DNA of 64,000 nt from Candidatus Pseudomonas phytovorans (GTDB lineage: Bacteria; Pseudomonadota; Gammaproteobacteria; Pseudomonadales; Pseudomonadaceae), in assembly GCA_029202525.1 (NCBI GenBank), contig CP119325.1, positions 1,333,501 to 1,397,500 on the forward strand, in the 5' to 3' direction. Shown piece after piece: positions 54,819 to 64,000 of this stretch. The translations under genes and the position numbers were made by a program. Numbering within the stretch: the stretch's first letter is position 1; each line of letters starts with the position of its first letter. The notes under the pieces are model-generated. The model was not told the origin of the DNA and did no database searches. It was given only the letters and a program-made list of their open reading frames with translations.

Positions 54819-57140
54819 ATGACCCGAACCCGAAATCCCCGTACCCCTCAGAAACGCCCGACCGGCCGCTCTCGCGCCTGGCTGGGCTGGGCTTTGAAGC
54901 TCAGCCTGGTAGGCCTGGTGATCGTTGCCGGCTTCGCGGTTTACCTCGATGCCGTTGTCCAGGAGAAGTTCTCTGGCAAGCGCTGGACCATCCCGGCCAA
55001 GGTGTATGCCCGGCCGCTGGAGCTGTTCACTGGTCAGAAACTGAGCAAGAACGACTTCCTTACCGAACTCGACGCGCTCGGCTACCGGCGTGAAAGCGCG
55101 GCCAACGGCCCGGGTGCGGCGGCCGTCAACGGCAATACCGTCGACCTCAATACCCGTGGCTTCCAGTTCTACGAGGGCATGGAGCCTGCGCAGTTCGTAC
55201 GCGTGCGCTTCTCCGGCGATTACGTGGCAGGCCTTTCTGCTGCCAGCGGCAAGGCGCTCGACGTGGTGCGGCTGGAGCCGCTGATGATCGGCGGTATCTA
55301 CCCCAAGAACCTCGAAGACCGCATCCTGATCAAGATTGATCAGGTACCCAAGTACCTGCTCGAAACCCTGGTGGCGACCGAAGACCGGGACTTCTACGGC
55401 CACTACGGTGTGTCGCCCAAGTCCATCGCCCGGGCCATGTGGGTCAACACTTCGTCCGGCTCGATGCGCCAGGGGGGGAGTACCCTGACCCAGCAGCTGG
55501 TGAAGAACTTCTACCTCAGCAGCGAGCGCAGCCTCAGTCGCAAGCTGACCGAGGCGATGATGGCCATGCTGCTTGAGCTGCACTACGACAAGCGCGAGAT
55601 CCTTGAGGCCTACCTCAACGAAGTGTTCGTTGGTCAGGATGGCCAGCGCGCGGTTCACGGCTTCGGCCTGGCCAGCCAGTTCTTCTTCAGCCAGCCGCTG
55701 TCGGAGCTGAAGCTGCATCAGATCGCCTTGCTGGTGGGCATGGTCAAGGGGCCGTCCTATTACAACCCGCGGCGTTACCCTGACCGTGCACTGGCCCGCC
55801 GCAACCTGGTGCTCGACCTGGTGGCCGAGCAGGGCGTGGCCAGCCAGGCAGAAGTCGATGCGGCGAAGAAAATGCCGCTGAGCGTGACCAAGCGCGGCAG
55901 CCTGGCCGACAGCTCGTTCCCGGCGTTCCTCGACCTGGTCAAGCGTCAGCTGCGCCAGGACTACCGCGACGAAGACTTGACCGAAGAAGGTCTGCGTATA
56001 TTCACCAGCTTCGACCCGATCCTGCAGATGAAGGCCGAAACCTCGATGAGCGAGACCTTCAAGCGCCTGTCAGGGCGCAAGGGTGCTGACGAGGTGGAGT
56101 CGGCAATGGTCGTGACCAACCCGGAAACCGGTGAGGTCCAGGCGCTGATTGGCAGCCGCCAGGCAGGCTTCGCCGGTTTCAACCGGGCCATCGATGCTGT
56201 GCGGCCGATCGGTTCTCTGGTCAAACCGTCGGTGTACCTGACTGCGCTGGAGCAGCCGAGCAAGTACACCCTCACCAGCTGGGTGCAGGACGAGCCGTTC
56301 TCGGTCAAGGGTGCCGACGGTCAGGTCTGGCGCCCGCAAAACTACGACCGCCGCCCACATGGCACCATCTACCTGTACCAGGGCCTGGCCAACTCGTACA
56401 ACCTGTCCACCGCCAAGCTTGGCCTGGAAGTGGGCGTGCCCAATGTGATCAAGACCATTGGCCGGCTGGGAGTAAATGTCGACTGGCCAGCGTTCCCGTC
56501 CATGCTGCTGGGTGCGGGTGGTATGTCGCCGATGCAGGTGGCGACCATGTACCAGACCATCGCCAACGGCGGCTTCAACACCCCGATGCGCGGTATCCGC
56601 AGTGTGTTGACCGCCGAGGGCGAGCCGCTCAAGCGCTACCCGTTCCAGATCCAGCAAACCTTCGACCCGGGGGCCATCTACCTGGTACAGAATGCGATGC
56701 AGCGGGTAATGCGCGAAGGTACCGGACGCTCGGTGTACAACACCTTGCCGCGCTCGCTGACCCTGGCGGGCAAGACCGGTACCAGCAATGACTCGCGTGA
56801 CAGTTGGTTCTCCGGCTTCAGCCAGGACCTGCTGGCCGTGGTGTGGATGGGCCGTGACGATAACGGCAAAACGCCTTTCACCGGTGCCACGGGTGCACTG
56901 CAGGTGTGGACCAGCTTCATGAAGAAGGCCGACCCGCTGCCGCTGGACATGCCGCAGCCGGACAACGTGGTGCAGGCCTGGATCGACCCGTACAGTGGCC
57001 ATGGGTCTGATGGCAGCTGTCCGGGAGCGGTGCAGATGCCGTATATTCGCGGGAGTGAACCGCCCGCCGGCGCGACCTGTGGCGGCGAGCAGAATCCAGC
57101 AGAATCGGTCATGGACTGGGTCAAAGGCTGGATGAATTAA
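54819..57140 (+). CDS. mrcB: Penicillin-binding protein 1B
   Basis: PBP1b is a bifunctional peptidoglycan glycosyltransferase/transpeptidase anchored in the inner membrane. The 773-residue protein has a basic cytoplasmic tail, one membrane helix (about 25-47, LKLSLVGLVIVAGFAVYLDA), a UB2H region, the GT51 domain with EDRDFYGHYGVSP and the QGGSTLTQQL motif (about 185-230), and a transpeptidase domain with the active serine in GSLVKPS (about 470), SYN (about 530) and KTGTSND (about 650). The gene for its probable lipoprotein activator follows. Confidence 0.97.
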   Translation: MTRTRNPRTPQKRPTGRSRAWLGWALKLSLVGLVIVAGFAVYLDAVVQEKFSGKRWTIPAKVYARPLELFTGQKLSKNDFLTELDALGYRRESAANGPGAAAVNGNTVDLNTRGFQFYEGMEPAQFVRVRFSGDYVAGLSAASGKALDVVRLEPLMIGGIYPKNLEDRILIKIDQVPKYLLETLVATEDRDFYGHYGVSPKSIARAMWVNTSSGSMRQGGSTLTQQLVKNFYLSSERSLSRKLTEAMMAMLLELHYDKREILEAYLNEVFVGQDGQRAVHGFGLASQFFFSQPLSELKLHQIALLVGMVKGPSYYNPRRYPDRALARRNLVLDLVAEQGVASQAEVDAAKKMPLSVTKRGSLADSSFPAFLDLVKRQLRQDYRDEDLTEEGLRIFTSFDPILQMKAETSMSETFKRLSGRKGADEVESAMVVTNPETGEVQALIGSRQAGFAGFNRAIDAVRPIGSLVKPSVYLTALEQPSKYTLTSWVQDEPFSVKGADGQVWRPQNYDRRPHGTIYLYQGLANSYNLSTAKLGLEVGVPNVIKTIGRLGVNVDWPAFPSMLLGAGGMSPMQVATMYQTIANGGFNTPMRGIRSVLTAEGEPLKRYPFQIQQTFDPGAIYLVQNAMQRVMREGTGRSVYNTLPRSLTLAGKTGTSNDSRDSWFSGFSQDLLAVVWMGRDDNGKTPFTGATGALQVWTSFMKKADPLPLDMPQPDNVVQAWIDPYSGHGSDGSCPGAVQMPYIRGSEPPAGATCGGEQNPAESVMDWVKGWMN

Positions 57141-57167
57141 GCACAGGCTGCATTGATGAGGTGTGAC

Positions 57168-57971
57168 GTGAACAAGTGGCTGTTTCCTGCCGTGACGGCG
57201 TTGGCTGTGCTCCAGGGGTGCTCCAGCGTCCCGCGCGGCAATATACCGGTGGTCGATTCGAGCACCCGCGTGTCCAACAGCGAACGCGTAACGGCCAACC
57301 GCTCGGCGGGTGGCTATAACACGGGCACCGCGCAAGCGCAGACGCTGCCAGAGGACTCCGGCGTCACCGTGATGATCCCGCAGGGCGCTGGCGCTTCGGG
57401 CATCCAGACGTTCCCGGCTGCCAATGGCGCGGCGCCGATCAGCACCTCGCCAATCACGCCGGGCCCGATTACCCCAGGCCCGATCAGCACGGGTCCGGTC
57501 AGCTCCGCACCGATGACCACCAACCCCAACCCGATCGCCGACGAGCCGTTCGACATCGCAGCGATGAGTGCCCCGCAGAGCACCAGTGCGCCAACCGGTA
57601 TTCCACGTAGCAGCGGTGCTGCAGGTGGCTTGTCGGCCGATGAGCAACTGGATGGCCCGGTGCTGGCGCTGCTGACCACCGCGCGTACCCAGCAGGGCGG
57701 TGGTGATCTGAACGGAGCCGCTTCGAGCCTGGAGCGTGCCCAGCGCATTGCCCCGCGCGAGCCGCAGGTGCTGTACCGCCTGGCCCAAGTGCGCCTGTCG
57801 CAAGGTGATGCAGCACAGGCCGAGCAGCTGGCGCGTCGCGCGCTGACTTACGCCAATGGTCGCCCGAGCCTGCAGGCTGAACTTTGGAACACCATCGCCC
57901 AGGCCCGCGAGAAGCAGGGTGACAGCGCGGGTGCAGCACTGGCTCGACAGAAGGCACGGGTAACTTCCTGA
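57168..57971 (+). CDS. lpoP: Outer-membrane TPR lipoprotein, probable PBP1b activator LpoP
   Basis: From GTG 57168 (VNKWLFPAVTALAVLQGC) the 267-residue protein has a lipoprotein signal with lipobox LQGC and the lipidated Cys at residue 18. A Pro/Thr/Ser-rich spacer includes imperfect ITPGP/ISTGP repeats (about 90-115). Two TPR-like repeats lie near residues 180-260 (ALLTTARTQQGGGDLNGAASSLERAQRIAPREPQVLYRLAQV). In P. aeruginosa a TPR lipoprotein encoded next to ponB, LpoP, activates PBP1b (from memory); position and domain match. TGAGGTG supports this start. Confidence 0.85.
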   Translation: MNKWLFPAVTALAVLQGCSSVPRGNIPVVDSSTRVSNSERVTANRSAGGYNTGTAQAQTLPEDSGVTVMIPQGAGASGIQTFPAANGAAPISTSPITPGPITPGPISTGPVSSAPMTTNPNPIADEPFDIAAMSAPQSTSAPTGIPRSSGAAGGLSADEQLDGPVLALLTTARTQQGGGDLNGAASSLERAQRIAPREPQVLYRLAQVRLSQGDAAQAEQLARRALTYANGRPSLQAELWNTIAQAREKQGDSAGAALARQKARVTS

Positions 57972-58303
57972 TGATCGAACAACGCATTCTGGATATCGTC
58001 GACCACCTGTTGCTGATCGAGCGTGAGTTGAAGGTTCAGGGCTGGTGGGAAGATGAGCCGCCCAGCGACGAAGCCTTGGCCAGCACGGTGCCGTTTGCGG
58101 TAGACACCATGAACCTCCAGCAATGGCTGCAGTGGATTTTTCTGCCGCGCATGAAGATCATCATCGAGCTCGGCCAGGCGCTGCCCAATGCCTCGGGCAT
58201 TCTGGTCATGGCTGAAACGGAGTTCAGCGACCGCCCTGAGCAGAGTCGCGAGCTGCGGCGCCTGCTGGCAGAGTTCGATCAATTGATCGCTGCTTCCGCC
58301 TGA
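57971..58303 (+). CDS. yqcC: YqcC/DUF446 family protein
   Basis: The 110-residue helical cytoplasmic protein begins MIEQRILDIVDHLLLIERELKVQGWW and contains PFAVDTMNLQQWLQWIFLPRMKIIIE, the typical YqcC core. Function is not established; in E. coli the gene is beside truC. Its ATG overlaps the lpoP stop, so it belongs to the mrcB-lpoP-yqcC operon, which ends at the terminator 20 bases downstream. Confidence 0.9.
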   Translation: MIEQRILDIVDHLLLIERELKVQGWWEDEPPSDEALASTVPFAVDTMNLQQWLQWIFLPRMKIIIELGQALPNASGILVMAETEFSDRPEQSRELRRLLAEFDQLIAASA

Positions 58304-58322
58304 TTTCTTCTCTTTTTCCTTT

Positions 58323-58349
58323 AAGGGCCGCAGATTGTGGCCCTTTTTT
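58323..58349 (+). terminator. Terminator after yqcC
   Basis: AAGGGCC and GGCCCTT (58323-58329 and 58339-58345) enclose a 9-base loop and are followed by further T residues. It separates the mrcB operon from the ilvI leader. Confidence 0.88.
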
Positions 58350-58434
58350 ATGGAAATCTTATTATTCCTGCTGCTGAAGCGATTTTTAGTGGTGGCTGGG
58401 ATTCATCTTGAGGAAAAATTGGCAATAATTTTTC

Positions 58435-58463
58435 TTGACTTGTACGCGCCAAATCACAAGAAT
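58435..58463 (+). promoter_or_regulatory. Candidate sigma-70 promoter for ilvIH
   Basis: TTGACT (58435-58440), a 17-base spacer, and AAGAAT (58458-58463). Start near 58470 would give a leader of about 240 bases before ilvI. Confidence 0.55.
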
Positions 58464-58513
58464 CCAACTTCCGCTGTAGAGGGACTGCCAGAAGCAGACC
58501 CGCTAAGCAGATC

Positions 58514-58627
58514 ATGAGGCGCACACCCGCGCCGACCTGTAACACCCCGCAACGCGTTACCTCGCGCTGGGTGGGAAAACCCCGCAACACTCTGGGGTGC
58601 TCCCAATACTTGCTCAGTCAGTGCTGA
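58514..58627 (+). other. Possible 37-codon leader ORF before ilvI
   Basis: ATG 58514 opens a frame of 37 codons (MRRTPAPTCNTPQRVTS...SQYLLSQC) ending TGA 58625-58627, 84 bases before ilvI. Ribosome site is weak (AAGCAG). It lacks a run of Ile, Leu or Val codons, so a classical ilv attenuator is not evident. The surrounding RNA can form GC-rich hairpins such as ACCCC...GGGGT (about 58580-58601). Nothing else is visible in the 58350-58711 spacer. Confidence 0.35.
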
Positions 58628-58711
58628 CGTTCGCTCGTGCTCTGCTTGGCAGTAAACCTATTAAGACCCGTCCAGTGAGGGCGGTATTCTGGCGTTTTTG
58701 AGGTGAACAAC

Positions 58712-60436
58712 GTGGAGCTTTTATCCGGCGGTGAGATGATCGTCCGCTTCTTGCGTGACGAAGGCGTCAAGCACATCTACGGGTACCCTGGTGGTGCTCT
58801 CCTTCATGTTTACGACGCACTGTTCAAAGAACCGGAAGTGGAACACATCCTGGTTCGTCACGAGCAGGCGGCAACCCATATGGCGGACGGCTACGCCCGC
58901 GCCACCGGCAAGGCCGGTGTGGTGCTGGTAACCTCCGGCCCGGGTGCGACCAATGCCATTACCGGCATTGCCACGGCCTATATGGACTCGATCCCGATGG
59001 TCATCCTGTCCGGCCAGGTGCCTAGCACCATGGTGGGTACTGATGCCTTCCAGGAAACCGACATGATCGGTATCTCGCGGCCGATCGTGAAGCACAGCTT
59101 CATGATCAAAAACGCTACCGAGATCCCTGAAGTACTGAAAAAAGCATTCTACCTGGCGCAATCCGGTCGCCCAGGTCCGGTCGTGGTCGACATTCCAAAA
59201 GATATGACCAACCCGGCCGAGAAGTTCGAGTACGTCTATCCGAAGAAGGTCAAGCTGCGTTCCTACAGCCCAGCGGTACGCGGCCACTCCGGCCAGATCC
59301 GCAAGGCTGCCGAAATGCTGTTGGCTGCCAAACGCCCGATTGTCTACGCCGGTGGTGGCGTGATTCTCGGCGGCGGCTCAGAAGCACTGACCGAAATTGC
59401 CAAGTCGCTTAATCTGCCAGTCACCAATACCCTGATGGGGTTGGGTGGCTTCCCGGGTGCTGACCGCCAGTTCCTCGGTATGCTCGGCATGCACGGCAGT
59501 TACACCGCCAACATGGCCATGCACAATGCCGACGTGATCTTCGCCGTTGGTGCGCGTTTCGACGACCGTGTGGTCAACGGCCCGGCCAAGTTCTGCCCGA
59601 ACGCCAAGATCATTCATGTCGATATCGACCCGGCGTCGATCTCCAAGATGATCAAGGCCGACGTGCCAATCGTTGGCCCGGTCGACAGCGTGCTCAGCGA
59701 AATGCTCGGCATTCTCAAGGAAATCGGCGAGCAGCCTGACAAGGCTGTGCTGGATGCCTGGTGGAAGCAGATCGACGAATGGCGTGGCGATGGTGAGCTG
59801 TTCCCTTACGACAAGGGCGATGGCAACGTCATCAAACCGCAGAAAGTCATCGAAACCCTGTGCGAAGTGACTCGTGGCGATGCCTTCGTTACCTCCGACG
59901 TGGGCCAGCACCAGATGTTCGCGGCGCAGTACTACCGCTTCAACAAGCCGAACCGCTGGATCAACTCCGGTGGCCTGGGCACCATGGGCTTCGGCTTCCC
60001 GGCGGCGATGGGCGTGAAGCTCAACTTCCCGGACCAGGACGTTGCCTGCGTGACCGGCGAAGGCAGTATCCAGATGAATATCCAGGAGCTGTCTACCTGC
60101 ATGCAGTACGGCCTGCCGGTGAAAATCGTCAACATGAACAACGGCGTTCTGGGCATGGTTCGCCAGTGGCAGGACATGGCCTACAACGGCCGTCACTCGC
60201 ACTCGTACGTCGAGTCGCTGCCTGACTTCATCAAGCTGGCCGAGGCCTATGGCCATGTGGGTATCCGCATCACCAGCCTGAAAGATCTCAAGCCCAAGCT
60301 GGAAGAAGCGTTTGCGATGAAAGACCGCCTGGTGTTCATCGACATCGCGATCGACCGCAGCGAGCACGTCTATCCGATGCAGATCAAGGATGGCTCGATG
60401 CGTGACATGTGGCTGAGCAAGACGGAGCGTACCTGA
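58712..60436 (+). CDS. ilvI: Acetolactate synthase, large (catalytic) subunit
   Basis: The thiamine-diphosphate enzyme condenses pyruvate with pyruvate or 2-oxobutyrate in valine, leucine and isoleucine synthesis. From GTG 58712 ([18 protein letters not shown]) it has 574 residues; GAGGTG overlaps the earlier in-frame GTG 58703, which is therefore rejected. The catalytic glutamate lies in [17 protein letters not shown] near residue 48, FAD-site residues in the middle domain, and the ThDP-binding [15 protein letters not shown]...N motif near 450. ilvH starts 1 base after the stop. Confidence 0.98.
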   Translation: MELLSGGEMIVRFLRDEGVKHIYGYPGGALLHVYDALFKEPEVEHILVRHEQAATHMADGYARATGKAGVVLVTSGPGATNAITGIATAYMDSIPMVILSGQVPSTMVGTDAFQETDMIGISRPIVKHSFMIKNATEIPEVLKKAFYLAQSGRPGPVVVDIPKDMTNPAEKFEYVYPKKVKLRSYSPAVRGHSGQIRKAAEMLLAAKRPIVYAGGGVILGGGSEALTEIAKSLNLPVTNTLMGLGGFPGADRQFLGMLGMHGSYTANMAMHNADVIFAVGARFDDRVVNGPAKFCPNAKIIHVDIDPASISKMIKADVPIVGPVDSVLSEMLGILKEIGEQPDKAVLDAWWKQIDEWRGDGELFPYDKGDGNVIKPQKVIETLCEVTRGDAFVTSDVGQHQMFAAQYYRFNKPNRWINSGGLGTMGFGFPAAMGVKLNFPDQDVACVTGEGSIQMNIQELSTCMQYGLPVKIVNMNNGVLGMVRQWQDMAYNGRHSHSYVESLPDFIKLAEAYGHVGIRITSLKDLKPKLEEAFAMKDRLVFIDIAIDRSEHVYPMQIKDGSMRDMWLSKTERT

Positions 60437-60437
60437 T

Positions 60438-60929
60438 ATGCGGCACATCATTTCCCTGCTGCTGGAAAACGAACCAGGTGCGTTGTCCCGTGTGGTCGGC
60501 CTGTTCTCCCAGCGCAACTACAACATTGAAAGCCTGACCGTGGCGCCGACCGAAGACCCGACCCTGTCGCGTCTGACGCTGACCACCGTTGGCCATGACG
60601 AAGTGATCGAACAGATCACCAAGAACCTGAACAAGCTGGTCGAAGTGGTCAAGCTTGTCGACCTGTCGGAAAGCGCTCACATCGAGCGTGAACTGATGCT
60701 GGTCAAGGTCAAGGCCACCGGTGCCCAGCGCGCCGAGATCAAGCGCACCACGGATATCTTCCGTGGCCAGATCGTCGATGTCACCGCCAGCGTGTACACC
60801 GTACAACTGAGCGGTACCAGCGACAAACTGGACAGCTTCATCCAGGCGATCGGCACTGCATCGATTCTCGAAACCGTGCGCAGCGGCGTTACCGGCATTG
60901 CCCGTGGCGACAAAGTGCTCAGCATCTAA
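60438..60929 (+). CDS. ilvH: Acetolactate synthase, small (regulatory) subunit
   Basis: IlvH confers valine feedback inhibition and stimulates the catalytic subunit. The 163-residue protein has an N-terminal ACT domain (MRHIISLLLENEPGALSRVVGLFSQRNYNIESLTV, 1-75) with the Gly/Asn positions that bind valine in relatives, and a C-terminal ferredoxin-like domain to VRSGVTGIARGDKVLSI. It directly follows ilvI. Confidence 0.98.
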   Translation: MRHIISLLLENEPGALSRVVGLFSQRNYNIESLTVAPTEDPTLSRLTLTTVGHDEVIEQITKNLNKLVEVVKLVDLSESAHIERELMLVKVKATGAQRAEIKRTTDIFRGQIVDVTASVYTVQLSGTSDKLDSFIQAIGTASILETVRSGVTGIARGDKVLSI

Positions 60930-60942
60930 ATTCAAAAATTAG

Positions 60943-62001
<1,059 letters not shown>

Positions 62002-62020
62002 GTAACATCGCAACATGAAA

Positions 62021-62044
62021 AACGCGGCTTCGGCCGCGTTTTTT
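62021..62044 (+). terminator. Terminator after ilvC
   Basis: AACGCGGC-TTCG-GCCGCGTT (62021-62040) followed by TTTT. A canonical strong terminator. Confidence 0.95.
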
Positions 62045-62151
62045 CGTTCTGGCAGTCAGCTTCTGGTATAAAGCAGACCAGTGGCCCGCTGTCAGAACCT
62101 GTTTCGCGGGCCCGTGTCGAACATTTTCCATCCTGTTGCAAGGTACCCTTT

Positions 62152-63003
62152 ATGAGCGAACGTCCCGAAGAGCCGAACAAGCCCTCCGACGCCGAAAGCC
62201 TGCTACCTGTCGATGAGCACGTTGAAGAAGGGCATGACGCCGAAGGCCGCAAGGTGCGCCATCGCGGCATCTACCTGCTGCCCAACCTGTTCACCACGGC
62301 CAACCTGTTCGCCGGCTTCTATTCCATCATCAACTCGATGAGCGCACAGAGTGCCCTGAGTGCCGGTGACCCGCGCGAGGCGAGCAAGTACTTCGCCTTT
62401 GCCGCCATCGCCATCTTCGTGGCCATGGTGCTCGACGGCCTGGACGGCCGCGTTGCGCGCATGACCAATACCCAGAGTGCCTTTGGCGCCGAGTACGACT
62501 CGCTGTCGGACATGGTCGCCTTTGGCGTGGCCCCGGCTTTGTTGGCCTTCGGCTGGGCGCTGGGTGACATGGGCAAGGTCGGCTGGATGGTCGCCTTCAT
62601 CTATGTGGCCGGCGCCGCTTTGCGCCTCGCACGCTTCAATACCCAGGTCGGTACCGCCGACAAGCGCTACTTCATCGGCCTGGCCAGCCCGGCTGCCGCA
62701 GGTGTGGTGGCGGGTACTGTGTGGGCGTTCAGCGACTACGGCATCCAGGGTTCCAAGCTTTCGTTCCTGGTTGCGCTGCTGGTGGCTGCTGCGGGCATGC
62801 TGATGGTCAGCAACATCAAGTACAACAGCTTCAAGGAGCTGGACCTCAAAGGCCGCGTGCCGTTTGTGGCAATCCTGGCCGTAGTGCTGGTGTTTGCCGT
62901 CGTGTTCAGCGACCCGCCGCGCATCCTCCTGCTGATCTTCCTTGCCTATGCGGCATCGGGGCCGATCCAGTTCCTGCTGAAGTCGCGTCGTCGCAAGACG
63001 TGA
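62152..63003 (+). CDS. pssA: CDP-diacylglycerol-serine O-phosphatidyltransferase
   Basis: PssA makes phosphatidylserine, the precursor of phosphatidylethanolamine. The 283-residue protein has a polar N-terminal extension (about 1-40), then membrane segments and the CDP-alcohol phosphotransferase signature DGLDGRVARMTNTQSAFGAEYDSLSD (residues about 92-117; DG-x2-AR-x8-G-x3-D-x3-D). This is the integral-membrane type (Bacillus-like, subclass II) and not the phospholipase-D-like enzyme of E. coli. It commonly lies beside ilvC in pseudomonads. Confidence 0.95.
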   Translation: MSERPEEPNKPSDAESLLPVDEHVEEGHDAEGRKVRHRGIYLLPNLFTTANLFAGFYSIINSMSAQSALSAGDPREASKYFAFAAIAIFVAMVLDGLDGRVARMTNTQSAFGAEYDSLSDMVAFGVAPALLAFGWALGDMGKVGWMVAFIYVAGAALRLARFNTQVGTADKRYFIGLASPAAAGVVAGTVWAFSDYGIQGSKLSFLVALLVAAAGMLMVSNIKYNSFKELDLKGRVPFVAILAVVLVFAVVFSDPPRILLLIFLAYAASGPIQFLLKSRRRKT

Positions 63004-63030
63004 TAATGATTTAATGCAGGAATAACCTTC

Positions 63031-63078
63031 CGGCTCCATAGTCTTACTGGTACATCCGTTATCAGTGCTGTGGAGCCG
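63031..63078 (+). promoter_or_regulatory. Inverted repeat spanning the msrP ribosome site
   Basis: CGGCTCCA (63031-63038) is the exact complement of TGGAGCCG (63071-63078). The 3' arm contains the GGAG that would serve as ribosome-binding site, 3 bases before the ATG, so the hairpin could hide it. The loop is 32 bases. Confidence 0.5.
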
Positions 63079-63081
63079 TCC

Positions 63082-64000
63082 ATGCTCATCAAGCTTCCCA
63101 GATCTTCCGAGTGCAAGGCGTCGGAGGTCACTCCCGAAGGCATCTACCTTTCCCGTCGTACCCTGTTGGGCGGCTCGTTGGCCGGCTTGGCCTTGGGCGC
63201 TATGCCCGGCATTGGTCATGCGGCCGACGCCGGCCGATACGCCGATGTCGAAGCGGGCAAGGCACCTGGCTGGTTCAGTGACAAGCTTGCGGCCACACAA
63301 TGGCAGGCAGTCACGGTCAAGGGTGAGGCGATCACGCCGTTCAAGGACGCTACCCACTACAACAACTTCTATGAGTTCGGGCCTGACAAGGGCGACCCGG
63401 CGGCCAATGGCGGCAGCCTGAAGACCGAGCCGTGGTCGATTGTGGTGGATGGAGAAGTTGGCAAGCCCGGGCGCTATGCGCTGGAAGACTTTGTCAAACC
63501 CTACCAGCTCGAGGAACGCATCTACCGACTGCGCTGTGTCGAAGCCTGGTCGATGGTCATTCCGTGGCTCGGCATTCCCTTGGCGCAGGTGCTCAAGCAG
63601 GTCGAGCCGACTTCGAGCGCGCGCTATGTGCGCTTCGAGACGTTGAAAGATCCTGAGCATATGCCCGGGCAGCGTTCGGGGTTCGCGCTCATTGACTGGC
63701 CTTATAGAGAAGGGTTGCGCCTGGATGAGGCAATGCACCCTTTGGCCATTCTGGCCGTGGGTATGTATGGTCGAGAGTTGCCCAACCAGAATGGCGCCCC
63801 ATTGCGGTTGGTGGTGCCGTGGAAGTACGGCTTCAAGAGCATCAAGTCGATCGTGCGTATCAGTTTGGTGGCGGAGCAGCCTGGTACTACCTGGGAAGGC
63901 CTGGCGCCGGATGAGTATGGCTTCTATGCGAACGTGAACCCGAACGTCGACCACCCGCGGTGGAGCCAGGCGCGCGAGCGACGGCTGCCCAGCGGGTTGT
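63082..64000 (+). CDS. msrP: Protein-methionine-sulfoxide reductase catalytic subunit MsrP (3' end missing)
   Basis: MsrP (YedY) is the periplasmic molybdoenzyme that repairs oxidised methionine in envelope proteins with the membrane haem protein MsrQ. The frame is open to the window end, with 306 codons of about 337 present. A twin-arginine signal ([15 protein letters not shown], residues 24-38; likely cleavage after GHAAD or so) and the molybdopterin-binding cysteine near residue 152 in [11 protein letters not shown] are visible, with [12 protein letters not shown] further on. msrQ would be expected just downstream. Confidence 0.96.
   Translation, partial: MLIKLPRSSECKASEVTPEGIYLSRRTLLGGSLAGLALGAMPGIGHAADAGRYADVEAGKAPGWFSDKLAATQWQAVTVKGEAITPFKDATHYNNFYEFGPDKGDPAANGGSLKTEPWSIVVDGEVGKPGRYALEDFVKPYQLEERIYRLRCVEAWSMVIPWLGIPLAQVLKQVEPTSSARYVRFETLKDPEHMPGQRSGFALIDWPYREGLRLDEAMHPLAILAVGMYGRELPNQNGAPLRLVVPWKYGFKSIKSIVRISLVAEQPGTTWEGLAPDEYGFYANVNPNVDHPRWSQARERRLPSGL

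Noticed and set aside
58348..58590. 80-codon reverse-strand frame in the ilvI leader
   Set aside because: No ribosome site or neighbour on that strand, and the segment contains promoter-like and leader sequence on the + strand.
62098..62118. Possible single REP copy before pssA
   Set aside because: Only TTCGCGGGCCCG resembles the REP core; the flanks do not match and there is no partner copy.

Overview
The window is a stretch of core chromosome from a fluorescent pseudomonad, most likely of the Pseudomonas putida group. The evidence is the gene order (grpE-dnaK-dnaJ-dapB-carAB-greA; secG-tRNA-Leu-tRNA-fMet-rimP-nusA-infB-rbfA-truB-rpsO-pnp; cbrAB-crcZ-pcnB-folK-panBC-pgi-acsA), protein sequences that read as typical Pseudomonas orthologues, high G+C, and seven inverted pairs of the REP repeat common in P. 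putida genomes. I saw no prophage, insertion sequence, CRISPR array or obvious foreign island.

Layout. 1-3878: heat-shock chaperones (3' part of grpE, dnaK, dnaJ), with a near-perfect sigma-32 promoter at the grpE/dnaK junction. 3892-9965: dapB, carAB with a strong terminator hairpin just before a TTG-started carA, and greA. 9970-16991: a DUF4149 membrane protein, yhbY (reverse strand), rlmE, ftsH, folP, glmM, tpiA, secG. 17013-17275: tRNA-Leu(GAG) and tRNA-fMet(CAU). 17405-26169: the translation and RNA-processing block rimP-nusA-infB-rbfA-truB-rpsO-pnp. 26170-27334: a periplasmic BON-domain protein behind a candidate sigma-54/IHF promoter, and a glyoxalase-like protein.

From 27456 to 46281 nearly everything lies on the reverse strand: a giant AsmA-like DUF748 protein, a DUF2236 protein, acsA, pgi, panC, panB, folK, pcnB, the small RNA crcZ with its sigma-54 promoter and CbrB-type upstream sites, cbrB, cbrA, the 58-codon ORF cbrX overlapping cbrA, gluQ and dksA. 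cbrX, cbrA, cbrB and crcZ form a carbon/nitrogen control circuit: the kinase and regulator switch on crcZ, whose six A-rich CA motifs titrate Hfq/Crc. A CA motif just upstream of cbrX suggests possible feedback.

From 46492 to the end: an aminotransferase, sfsA, a small Rieske protein, a haem ABC transporter (hmuTUV) with a ChaN-like lipoprotein, a Fur-controlled prrF small RNA converging on it, a TfoX C-terminal-domain protein, a kinase/ATPase fusion, mrcB (PBP1b) with its probable lipoprotein activator lpoP, a YqcC-like gene, the branched-chain amino acid operon ilvI-ilvH-ilvC behind a long leader with a 37-codon ORF, pssA, and the 5' part of msrP, which runs off the window.

The most interesting material is regulatory and too short for ordinary gene finding: crcZ and its UAS, cbrX with its CA motif, prrF with its Fur box, the sigma-54/IHF promoter of the BON gene, the carA leader hairpin, the ilvI leader ORF, an almost leaderless mrcB promoter and an RBS-masking inverted repeat before msrP. 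I found no clearly new multi-gene system.
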